A DNA stretch of 22,777 nt from Acidimicrobiaceae bacterium. GTDB taxonomy: Bacteria > Actinomycetota > Acidimicrobiia > Acidimicrobiales > Bog-793. A program made the translations under genes and the position numbers. The stretch is from NCBI GenBank assembly GCA_025463965.1, contig JAODBN010000352.1:1-22777 (forward strand), read 5' to 3'. Each line of letters begins with the position of its first letter. The first letter of the stretch is position 1. The notes under the pieces are model-generated. The model did no database searches. It was given only the letters and a program-made list of their open reading frames with translations, and was not told the origin of the DNA. Shown here piece by piece: positions 15,085 through 21,557 of the stretch.

Positions 15085-15903
15085 GTGACGGGATCGCGCG
15101 CCACCGCCTCGGTCCAGGTGCTCGCCTTGCGCGGCGAGCGGGCGTTGCAATGGCCCGAGACCGTGGTCGGAGAGGAGCCGCTCGAGATCCGGCTGGCCTC
15201 CCCCGGGGAGGCGTCGGTCCCAGTCGCGGTGACCATGCGAACCCCTGGCAACGACTTCGAGCTCGCGGTCGGCTTCCTGTTCTCGGAGGGCATCCTGACC
15301 GGCCCCGACGAGCTTCGCTCCGTGCGCTACTGCGTGGACGCCGGCGAGCAGCGCCACAACGTGGTGACCGTCGATCTCGCCCATCCGGTCGAGGTCACCC
15401 CAAGGAGCTTCCCGGTCAGCGCGAGCTGCGGGGTGTGCGGGACCTCCTCGATGGAGCAGCTCGCAAGCCGGTGCGCTCCGCTGCCGCTCTCACAACCGAT
15501 CCCCGCGAGCACCCTTCTCGGGCTCCCCGGGGCGCTGCGCGGCTCACAGCCGGTCTTCGACGCCACCGGCGGCGTGCACGCGGCGGGGCTGTTCGCCGGT
15601 GCCGAGCCGCTCGCGGTGCGAGAAGACGTCGGGCGCCACAACGCCGTCGACAAGCTGCTCGGCTGGCAGATCCTCGAGGCGCCCGAGATGGAGCCGCCGG
15701 TGCTCGTCGTCTCGGGGCGGGTCAGCTTCGAGATCGTGCAGAAGGCGGCGGTCGGGCGCTTTCCCGTGCTGGTGGCCGTCTCGGCTCCCTCCAGCCTCGC
15801 CGTCGAGACGGCGCGCCTGCTCGGGGTGACGCTGGTGGCCTTCGCCCGGGGGGACCGGGCGAACGTCTACTCCTGGCCCGAGCGGGTGCTCGCGGGACGC
15901 TGA
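15085..15903 (+). CDS. fdhD: Formate dehydrogenase accessory sulfurtransferase
   Basis: A 272-residue FdhD, which passes sulfur from a cysteine desulfurase to the bis-MGD cofactor, a step formate dehydrogenases need for activity. The catalytic loop is SASCGVCGTSS with Cys115 and Cys118 (CXXC, E. coli Cys121/124). VTMRTPGNDFELAVGFLFSEGI, DATGGVHAAGLF, EDVGRHNAVDKLLG, LVVSGRVSFEIVQKAA and APSSLAVETARLLGVTLV are the family signatures. It is the last gene of operon A and its client enzyme lies about 5.7 kb downstream. Its last 37 nt overlap the tail of the opposing DUF6457 gene. Confidence 0.96.
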   Translation: MTGSRATASVQVLALRGERALQWPETVVGEEPLEIRLASPGEASVPVAVTMRTPGNDFELAVGFLFSEGILTGPDELRSVRYCVDAGEQRHNVVTVDLAHPVEVTPRSFPVSASCGVCGTSSMEQLASRCAPLPLSQPIPASTLLGLPGALRGSQPVFDATGGVHAAGLFAGAEPLAVREDVGRHNAVDKLLGWQILEAPEMEPPVLVVSGRVSFEIVQKAAVGRFPVLVAVSAPSSLAVETARLLGVTLVAFARGDRANVYSWPERVLAGR

Positions 15904-16133
15904 GGCGGTTCCTCCAGCTCCGCGGCGAGCTGTCGCGCCGCGGTGAGCGCCGCCTCGGTTGTGACACCTGACGCGGCGGCCAGCCAGCACGAGAGGGGAG
16001 CAGCGATGCGCTCGGAGGCGTGCGCGGCGGTGCCCGCCAGTGCCAGCAGCTGCTCGAGCTCTTCAGGAGCGGGCGGGGCGATGCCGAGGCGCCCGGCGTA
16101 CTTCTCCAGCCATTCCGTCGCCGTGGTCACCAC
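15867..16133 (-). CDS. Small DUF6457-type protein
   Basis: An 88-residue soluble, helical, Ala/Glu-rich protein. ATEWLEKYAGRLGI, EELEQLLALAGTAAHASERIAAPLSCWLAAAS and AALTAARQLAAELEE match what I recall of DUF6457 proteins, which in actinobacteria sit beside or are fused to MobA and Moco genes. The biochemical role is unknown. GTG at 16131-16133 lies exactly 6 nt after a TACGCT box, so translation is probably leaderless. The next codon is also GTG. It is divergent from moaC with overlapping promoters, and its last 37 nt overlap the end of fdhD. The family assignment is from memory and moderately sure. A role in Moco delivery is inference from context. Confidence 0.7.
   Translation of the reverse strand: MVTTATEWLEKYAGRLGIAPPAPEELEQLLALAGTAAHASERIAAPLSCWLAAASGVTTEAALTAARQLAAELEEPPQRPASTRSGQE
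15879..15892. terminator. Small hairpin in the fdhD/DUF6457 tail overlap
   Basis: CGAGC (15879-15883) and GCTCG (15888-15892) form a 5-bp stem with a GGGT loop inside the coding overlap of the two genes. Weak, and listed because every other convergent junction here has a hairpin. Confidence 0.2.
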
Positions 16134-16139
16134 CGTCGG

Positions 16140-16149
16140 AGCGTAACGT
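16140..16149. promoter_or_regulatory. Bidirectional promoter: overlapping -10 boxes of DUF6457 and moaC
   Basis: AGCGTAACGT contains TAACGT on the plus strand (16144-16149) and TACGCT on the minus strand (16145-16140). The two hexamers share the central TA. Minus: a 6-nt spacer to the GTG at 16133, leaderless. Plus: predicted start near 16156, followed by GGAGGAGG (16155-16162) and ATG at 16168, so moaC is Shine-Dalgarno-led. Confidence 0.5.
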
Positions 16150-16167
16150 GGCCCGGAGGAGGTGGAC

Positions 16168-16689
16168 ATGCCGGAGCAGGATCGGCTGACGCACCTGAAT
16201 GAGCGGGGCGAGGCCCACATGGTGGACGTGTCGGCCAAGCCGACGACCGCTCGCCAGGCGGTGGCGCGCTGTCGGATCACGATGGCACCGGAGACCGCGG
16301 CGGCGATCGTGGCGGGCACCGCCGGGACCGTGCTCGTAGCTGCGCGTGTCGCTGGTCTCATGGCCGCGAAGTCGACTCCCGAGCTCGTGCCGCTGTGCCA
16401 CAAGGTGCTGCTCGGAGACGTCACGGTGGACTTTGTCGTCGGCGAGGCCGAGATCGAGATCGAGGCGCGCGCGGCGGCCCGTGATCGCACCGGCGTCGAG
16501 ATCGAGGCGTTGACCGCCTGCATGGCCGCAGCGCTCACCGTCTACGCGTCCTGCAAGTCCCGCGATCGCACGATGGTCATCGAGGACGCGACCCTGCTGG
16601 AGAAGACGGGCGGGCGCACCGGTACGTGGCGCCGCTTGGCGGACGGCACGGTCGTCCACGAGGAGTTCTCGGGCGAGCGCCGGGAATGA
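16168..16689 (+). CDS. moaC: MoaC-family protein (cyclic pyranopterin monophosphate synthase), active site degenerate
   Basis: A 173-residue MoaC homologue; the family converts 3',8-cH2GTP to cPMP. THLNERGEAHMVDVSAK, VAARVAGLMAAKSTPELVPLCH, GVEIEALTACMAAALTVY and LLEKTGGRTGTW align without doubt. Against E. coli MoaC (Lys51, His77, Asp128, Lys131), His78 and Lys130 are kept. The conserved KGDV lysine is Ala52 and the DMCK aspartate is Ala127; LCHP has become LCHK. Half of the catalytic residues are therefore missing. ATG at 16168 fits GGAGGAGG 5 nt upstream; the in-frame GTG at 16162 overlaps that site. The stop overlaps modB (ATGA). It is either a working variant or a non-catalytic relative backed by another MoaC. 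Confidence 0.88.
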   Translation: MPEQDRLTHLNERGEAHMVDVSAKPTTARQAVARCRITMAPETAAAIVAGTAGTVLVAARVAGLMAAKSTPELVPLCHKVLLGDVTVDFVVGEAEIEIEARAAARDRTGVEIEALTACMAAALTVYASCKSRDRTMVIEDATLLEKTGGRTGTWRRLADGTVVHEEFSGERRE

Positions 16690-17534
16690 GCGACCCCGCC
16701 CTCGCCGTGACGCCGCCGGCGCACACCGGGTTCGCGCTCGCAGCGCTGCGACCGGCCGGTGGCCGGGTCGCCTCGCTCGTGCTCGCGTTGGTGGTGTGGC
16801 TGGTGCTCCTTGCCCCGATCGGCGCGCTGCTCGCTCATCTCTCCTTCTCCCAGATCCGCTCTGCACTCGACGCGCCGGGTGCGCTCAGCCCGCTCGCGGT
16901 GTCACTCGAGGCGGGAGGGATCACGCTCGGGGTGCTCCTGCTCCTCGGCACCCCGGCCGGGTGGTTGCTGGCGCGCGGCCGGCTACCGCTCCCGCGCCTG
17001 TTCGAGGGGGCGTTGCTCGCCAGCCTGCTGCTCCCGCCGCTCGTCCTCGGCTTGCTCCTCGTCTTCCTCGTCGGCCCGTTCACCCCCGTCGGCGAGGCGC
17101 TGGCGAGGGTCCACCTGTCCGCGACGAACACATTCCTCGCCCTGGTGATCGCCGAGGTCTACGAGGCGGCTCCCTACTACGTGCTCGGGGTCCAGGCTGC
17201 CTTCGCGGGAGTCGACACCCGCCTCGAACAGCAGGCCGCGCTGCTCGGAGACCCCCCGTTGCGGTCCTGGCGGCGCGTCTCGCTGCCGCTGGCGGCGCCC
17301 GGCATCGCGGCGGCGCTCGCGGTGGCGTGGGCACGCGCGATGGGCGCGTTCGGCGCGGTCCTCATCATCGCCTACCACCCCTACGGGCTTCCGATGCAGA
17401 TCTGGACGACCCTCCAGACCACCGGGCTGTCCTCGGCGCTTCCCTACGCGCTCGTCCTGTTGGTGGTGGCGCTCCCGCTCCCGCTCGCCGCCTACGCATG
17501 GAGCAGCCGTGCTCGCCGCCGCTCGCTCGCCTGA
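16686..17534 (+). CDS. modB: Molybdate/tungstate ABC transporter permease
   Basis: A 282-residue inner-membrane permease with about five to six helices after a short hydrophilic N-terminus. The ABC-permease EAA loop that docks the ATPase is AALLGDPPLRSWRRVSLPLAAPGIAAA. The surrounding WARAMGAFGAVLIIAY, where permeases for molybdate usually have RALGEFGA, points to the ModB/WtpB/CysT group. Molybdate rather than tungstate or sulfate is inferred from the Moco genes on both sides. The ATG overlaps the moaC stop (ATGA). No periplasmic or lipoprotein binding protein (modA/wtpA) is encoded nearby. Confidence 0.85.
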   Translation: MSDPALAVTPPAHTGFALAALRPAGGRVASLVLALVVWLVLLAPIGALLAHLSFSQIRSALDAPGALSPLAVSLEAGGITLGVLLLLGTPAGWLLARGRLPLPRLFEGALLASLLLPPLVLGLLLVFLVGPFTPVGEALARVHLSATNTFLALVIAEVYEAAPYYVLGVQAAFAGVDTRLEQQAALLGDPPLRSWRRVSLPLAAPGIAAALAVAWARAMGAFGAVLIIAYHPYGLPMQIWTTLQTTGLSSALPYALVLLVVALPLPLAAYAWSSRARRRSLA

Positions 17535-18543
17535 GCGTTCGGCGCAGGCCGGAGCACCTGTCGAGCACGCCGGGAGCACCGGGCCGGTGGCGCTCGCCGC
17601 CGAGGTCTCGGTCGAGCGTGGCGACTTCTCGCTCTCCGTCGTCCTCGAGGTCGCCGCCGGCGAGTGTCTTGGCCTGGTGGGTCCCTCTGGCGCGGGCAAG
17701 TCGACCCTCCTCGAGGCGCTGGCCGGTCTCGTCCCCGAGGCGCGCGGCACGATCCGCCTGGCGGGACGGGAACTGTCCAAGCTCGGGACCCACGAGCGGC
17801 GGATCGGGCTGCTCCGCCAGGAGCCGGCGCTGTTCCCGCATCTCAGCGTGGCGGAGAACCTGAGCTACGCCCGCCCGGGTCGGGGTCTGGAGCCCGCACA
17901 GGCCATGGCGGCCCGGCTCGGGCTCGGTGCGCTGCTGGATGCCCGGCCCGCGGGCCTCTCCGGCGGCCAGCGCCAGCGCGTCGCTCTCGGGCGCCTGCTG
18001 CTGTCCGATCCGGACGTGCTGCTCCTCGACGAGCCCTTCGAAGGCCTGGAGCCGCCGTTGCGCCGCGAGCTGAGCGAGCTCGTCCTCGAGGAGCTGGCGG
18101 CACGCCAGCTCCCGGCGGTGGCGGTCGCCCACCACCTCGACGAGGTCCAGGCCCTCTCCGGCGAGATCGCCCTGCTGGAGCACGGCCAGGTCCTGCAGGT
18201 CGGCCCCGCCGCGGAGATCGTGCGCGCCCCGGCCTCGGTGAAGGTCGCGGAGCTGCTCGGCTACCGGACGTTCCTGCCTGGCACGCGAGCAGGCGAGTGC
18301 ATCGGGGTCCATCCCGGGCGGGCCCGCCTCGGGAGCCATCTCGAGCTTGGTGTGCCCGTCGCGGGCCGGCTGATGACCTGTCGTCCCTCCGGGGCGCGCT
18401 GGCTCGTGGAGTTGGAAGTGGGAGAGGATGGCGGACGGCTGGCCGTCGAGCTCGATTCGGTGCCGGCGGCCCCTGGAGAGGTGCTTGGCGTGACCCTGCT
18501 CGACCCACCCCGCTTCGGGCCCGACGGACGGGCGATCAGGTGA
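17509..18543 (+). CDS. modC: Molybdate/tungstate ABC transporter ATPase
   Basis: A 344-residue ABC ATPase. Walker A GPSGAGKST ends near residue 65 (Lys64), the Q-loop is LLRQEPALFPH, the signature LSGGQRQRV starts near 150, Walker B LLLDEPFEG has Glu175, and AVAHHLDE is the H-loop. After about residue 240 a second domain of about 100 residues has TOBE-like strands (CIGVHPGRARLG, MTCRPSGARWLVELEVG), as in ModC, where it binds oxyanion. The GTG at 17509 lies inside modB (26-nt overlap) with GGAG 5 nt upstream. A GTG at 17587 in the frame would give a start closer to the core and remains possible. The stop overlaps mobA (GTGA). Confidence 0.88.
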   Translation: MLAAARSPERSAQAGAPVEHAGSTGPVALAAEVSVERGDFSLSVVLEVAAGECLGLVGPSGAGKSTLLEALAGLVPEARGTIRLAGRELSKLGTHERRIGLLRQEPALFPHLSVAENLSYARPGRGLEPAQAMAARLGLGALLDARPAGLSGGQRQRVALGRLLLSDPDVLLLDEPFEGLEPPLRRELSELVLEELAARQLPAVAVAHHLDEVQALSGEIALLEHGQVLQVGPAAEIVRAPASVKVAELLGYRTFLPGTRAGECIGVHPGRARLGSHLELGVPVAGRLMTCRPSGARWLVELEVGEDGGRLAVELDSVPAAPGEVLGVTLLDPPRFGPDGRAIR

Positions 18544-19220
18544 GCGGGCCCCCGCTGCACCACACGCCCGGCCTTCCCACTGCGGGCTTCGTCCCGGCGC
18601 CGCCGGCGTCGCCTCAGCTGCGGGTGGGTGGGATCCTGCTCACCGGCGGTTCCAGCTCGCGGATGGGCCGCGACAAGGCCTCGATGCTCGTCGGCGGGGA
18701 GCCGAACGCCCGCCGGATCGGAAAGCTGCTCTCGCGCCTCGCCCACCCTCTCGTCGAGGTCGGCCCGGGGATCTCCGGTCTCGCCGCGGTGCGCGAGGAG
18801 CCGCTCGGGGGCGGACCGCTCGTGGCGATCGGCTGCGGCGGTCGGGCGCTTCGCGCCCTCGGCCACTTGGGCCCTGCTCTCGTGCTCGCCTGTGATCTTC
18901 CCTTCGTCGACGAGGCGTTGCTCGCCTTCCTCGTGGGCCGGAAGGGACCCGAGTCGGTGATCCCCTCGGTTGCCGGCTCGCCTCAGCCGCTGTGCGCCCG
19001 TTGGTCGCCGGTCGACCTGGCGGTCGCCGGCGCCCTCGCCGCAGCGGGAGAGCGGGCGATCAAGGCCCTGCCCTGGGACCCGCGCACGGACCGGCCAGAG
19101 GAGCGCGACTGGTCCGTGGCCGTGGACGCGGCGAGCTTCGCGGATGTGGACACGCCGGCGGACCTGACCCGCCTCGGCCTTTCCTACGACGCCGCCTTCG
19201 AGTGGGGCACGCCAGGATGA
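18540..19220 (+). CDS. mobA: Molybdenum cofactor guanylyltransferase
   Basis: A 226-residue MobA that adds GMP to molybdopterin to make (bis-)MGD, the form formate dehydrogenase uses. About 30 Pro-rich residues precede GGILLTGGSSSRMGRDKASML, split here as the GTP-binding LTGGSSSRMG loop and the DKA magnesium motif. LVLACDLPFVDEALL is the second metal motif and FADVDTPADL the C-terminal signature. The usual GPLAGI reads GGGPLVAIGCGG. The long N-terminal extension is unusual; an internal start is possible but no better ribosome site was seen. GTG at 18540 overlaps the modC stop and the stop overlaps moeA. Confidence 0.9.
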   Translation: MSGPPLHHTPGLPTAGFVPAPPASPQLRVGGILLTGGSSSRMGRDKASMLVGGEPNARRIGKLLSRLAHPLVEVGPGISGLAAVREEPLGGGPLVAIGCGGRALRALGHLGPALVLACDLPFVDEALLAFLVGRKGPESVIPSVAGSPQPLCARWSPVDLAVAGALAAAGERAIKALPWDPRTDRPEERDWSVAVDAASFADVDTPADLTRLGLSYDAAFEWGTPG

Positions 19221-20491
19221 TGTCCCTCGAGGAGGCGCAGGCAGCGGTCGTGGCCTGCGCCCGAGCGCTCCCGGCGCGCCCCGTCGCGCTCGAGCGCGCG
19301 CTCGGGCTGGTGCTCGCCGAGGACGTCCGCGCCGAAGAGGCCGTCCCCCGCTTCGACTGCTCGGCGATGGACGGCTACGCGCTGGTCGCCAGCGGGGAGC
19401 CCCCGCCCCTCTCCCTCGACGTGGTGGGCACACTCCTCGCAGGAGACGCGCCCAATCGCGCCGTCGGACCTGGTGAGGCGGTGCGCATCATGACCGGCGC
19501 CCCGATCCCCGAAGGCGCCGATGCGGTCTGCATGCTCGAGGAGACACAGCCGTCAGCGGACGGGAGCACGGTGGTGTTGCTGCACTCCCCGGCGCGGGGC
19601 GAGCACGTGCGCCCTGCCGGGGGCGATCTGCAAGTCGGCGACATCGTGGCGCGTGCAGGCGACCGCCTCGGGGCACGCCACCTCGGGGTGCTCGCGAGCG
19701 TCGGGATCGAGACGGTCCTCGCACGGCCGCGCCCCCGGGTCGGGGTGCTCTCGACCGGGAGCGAGCTGCGCAGCGCCCCGGAGCCGCTCGGGCCGGGTCA
19801 GATCCGCGACTCGAACCGGTACCTGCTGCTCGCGCTCGTGGAGCTGGCCGGTGCGGAGCCGGTGGACCTCGGCATCGTTGCCGACGACGAAGAGCAGCTG
19901 GTCGCGGCGATCGGCGACGCGAGCGAGCGCTGCGACGTCCTCCTCACGAGCGGCGGGGTCAGCGTTGGAGACCGGGACGTCGTGAAGGCGGTCATCGGCC
20001 GGTGCTGCGGCGAGTCCGGCCGCCAGGTGCAGGTGGCGATCAAGCCGGCCAAGCCCCTCGCCTTCGGGGTGCTCGCATCGGGCACTCCCCTCATCGGCCT
20101 GCCGGGCAATCCGGTCTCCTCGGCGGTGGCCTTCGAGTGCTTCGTCCGTCCGGCGCTCGCGCGGATGGCCGGCCTCGACCCGAGCGCCGCGCCCCGGCTC
20201 GCCGCGGTCACCGGCGAGGCGTTCCGGCGCAAGCCTGACGGCAAGCTCCATCTCGTCCACGTGACGCTGCGGAGCGCTCCGGGCGGACGTCTCGTCGTCC
20301 GGCGCTCGGGCGGAGCGAGCTCGCATCTGTTGGCCTCCACGCTCGGGGCGGACGCGCTGGCTTATCTTCCCGACGGTGACGGCCTGGACGAGGGCGCCGA
20401 TCTCGAGGTGCTTCCCCTCACCGGCGCCGGCGCCAGCTTCGGGCGGGCCGCCGCAGCGGTGGTCCGGGGCGACGACGACGACTGCTGCTAG
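19217..20491 (+). CDS. moeA: Molybdopterin molybdenumtransferase
   Basis: A 424-residue MoeA that inserts molybdate into adenylylated molybdopterin. FDCSAMDGYAL (domain III entry), GEAVRIMTGAPIPEGADAV, GDIVARAGDRLGARHLGVLASVG, RPRVGVLSTGSEL, IRDSNRYLL, LLTSGGVSVGDRDVVK, AIKPAKPLAFG and IGLPGNPVSSAV are all in order. The C-terminal beta-barrel domain follows (about 345-410). The protein ends in the odd tail RGDDDDCC. ATG at 19217 overlaps the mobA TGA; the next codon is also ATG and could serve instead. Last gene of operon B. Confidence 0.96.
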   Translation: MMSLEEAQAAVVACARALPARPVALERALGLVLAEDVRAEEAVPRFDCSAMDGYALVASGEPPPLSLDVVGTLLAGDAPNRAVGPGEAVRIMTGAPIPEGADAVCMLEETQPSADGSTVVLLHSPARGEHVRPAGGDLQVGDIVARAGDRLGARHLGVLASVGIETVLARPRPRVGVLSTGSELRSAPEPLGPGQIRDSNRYLLLALVELAGAEPVDLGIVADDEEQLVAAIGDASERCDVLLTSGGVSVGDRDVVKAVIGRCCGESGRQVQVAIKPAKPLAFGVLASGTPLIGLPGNPVSSAVAFECFVRPALARMAGLDPSAAPRLAAVTGEAFRRKPDGKLHLVHVTLRSAPGGRLVVRRSGGASSHLLASTLGADALAYLPDGDGLDEGADLEVLPLTGAGASFGRAAAAVVRGDDDDCC

Positions 20492-20511
20492 ATCTCGGCC
20501 GGGACGTGATC

Positions 20512-20530
20512 TTTCGCCCGTCGGGTGAAA
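20512..20530. terminator. Hairpin after operon B (moaC to moeA)
   Basis: TTTCGCCC (20512-20519) pairs with GGGTGAAA (20523-20530), one G-U pair, around a GTC loop, 20 nt after the moeA stop. No U tract follows. The rest of the 176-nt convergent gap to mogA has only short 5-bp stems, such as GGCTG/CAGCC at 20626-20639, and no gene. Confidence 0.5.
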
Positions 20531-20667
20531 CAGCTGGCGGTCGTTCGCCGAGGAGAGCGAGCGCGACGAGCGACTCCCCGCAGAGCTGAGGTCTGTTCCA
20601 GGCTCAGAGAGAACGGGGCCGGCGGGGCTGTCAGCAGCCGAGGCAATGCCCGTGGTGCAGGACGAAA

Positions 20668-21144
20668 CTAGTTGGCTGGGTGGGGGTCGCCGCCGGCGAG
20701 CAGCTCGAGGGCGTGCGGCAGCAGCCCGATCACGGCCTCGAGCGACTCGGTGGCGCCTCGGGTGGAGCCGGGAAGGTTGAGCACGAGACAGCGGCCGATG
20801 GTCCCGGAAACGCCGCGCGACAGCGGTCCGAGCGGTGACGCGGCGCGCATGACCTCGGCGAAGCCGGGAGCGCTGCGCTCCAGCAGCTCTTCGGTGGCCT
20901 CCGGGGTGAGGTCCCGGGGCGAGAGCCCGGTCCCACCGATGGTGAGGATCAGGCCCGTGAATCCCTTGGCGAGCTCTGCGACGGCCTCGCGCACAGGGGC
21001 CACCCCGTCGGGCACGAGCCGGTGCTCCGCGACCGCGATGTCCAGCCGCTCCAGGCGCTCGCGCACCGCTGGGCCGGCCTCGTCGCTGCGTTCGCCGGCC
21101 GAGACGCGGTCCGAGACCGTGAGCAGCTTGGCCGCATATGGCAC
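20668..21144 (-). CDS. mogA: MogA/MoaB-family molybdopterin adenylyltransferase
   Basis: A 158-residue protein that adenylylates molybdopterin ahead of MoeA. LLTVSDRVSAGERSDEAGP is the opening strand with the SDR motif. LILTIGGTGLSPRDLTPEAT carries the GGTG-x-x-x-RD nucleotide site, RGVSGTIGRCLVLNLPGS and GSTRGATESLEAVI complete the signature. MogA and MoaB cannot be told apart by length here; function in Moco synthesis is clear from context. GTG at 21142-21144 is preferred because TAACTT ends 6 nt upstream. The adjacent GTG at 21145-21147 would add one residue. It is monocistronic, convergent with moeA. Confidence 0.92.
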   Translation of the reverse strand: MPYAAKLLTVSDRVSAGERSDEAGPAVRERLERLDIAVAEHRLVPDGVAPVREAVAELAKGFTGLILTIGGTGLSPRDLTPEATEELLERSAPGFAEVMRAASPLGPLSRGVSGTIGRCLVLNLPGSTRGATESLEAVIGLLPHALELLAGGDPHPAN

Positions 21145-21150
21145 CACGTC

Positions 21151-21156
21151 AAGTTA
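21151..21156 (-). promoter_or_regulatory. -10 box of mogA, leaderless
   Basis: TAACTT on the minus strand, a 6-nt spacer, then GTG at 21144. No Shine-Dalgarno sequence. On the plus strand TAGCGC (21155-21160) shares the TA but lacks the final T. Confidence 0.45.
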
Positions 21157-21220
21157 GCGCCGAGCGAGCCAAGCGCCCGAGCGAGTGTCCGTCAGCCGTC
21201 GATGGGGCAGAGTGCGGGCG

Positions 21221-21532
21221 ATGGTGCCGAGCCGTGAGCGCGCGATCGCCCTTCTGAGCGCCGGCCTCGCCCGGGGCTCGGATTCCGGCGGCGAGCGCCC
21301 CGGGCTCGTCTACCTGGTCGCGACCGGGGTGGCGACCGACAACACCGACGGGCTGACCAGCGAAGAGCTGCAGCGCGCCGGTTTGTTGCCGAGTGCCCAG
21401 CACCTCAGTAATCCGCCGACGCACCGCCCGGACCACGGAGCCAAGGCCCGTCCGTTCCTTCGGGCACGCGCCAGCAGGGACTCCCAGATGCAAGCAGCGG
21501 CTCGTTCCGAGCACCATGGTGGGGGAGCGTGA
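21221..21532 (+). CDS. Hypothetical ORF between mogA and fdhA, possibly a gene remnant
   Basis: The roughly 400-nt stretch between mogA and fdhA holds one candidate frame, 103 codons from ATG 21221. Codons up to about 21380 have almost only G/C at the third position, like the real genes here; beyond that the bias fades and the peptide becomes a basic, His/Arg/Ala-rich tail. The first half reads as a small soluble domain (IALLSAGLARG, PGLVYLVATGVATD, LTSEELQRAGLL). No family is recognised. No Shine-Dalgarno sequence and no convincing -10 box precede it. It could be a real small gene, or a coding fragment cut or frame-shifted near 21380. fdhA starts 25 nt after its stop. Confidence 0.3.
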   Translation: MVPSRERAIALLSAGLARGSDSGGERPGLVYLVATGVATDNTDGLTSEELQRAGLLPSAQHLSNPPTHRPDHGAKARPFLRARASRDSQMQAAARSEHHGGGA

Positions 21533-21557
21533 TCTTGGCAAGTCCGAGGAGGTCGTC

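Noticed and set aside
20492..20667. Riboswitch or small RNA in the moeA-mogA gap
   Set aside because: Only a terminator-like hairpin and short stems are visible; the gap lies between two 3' ends, not upstream of a gene.
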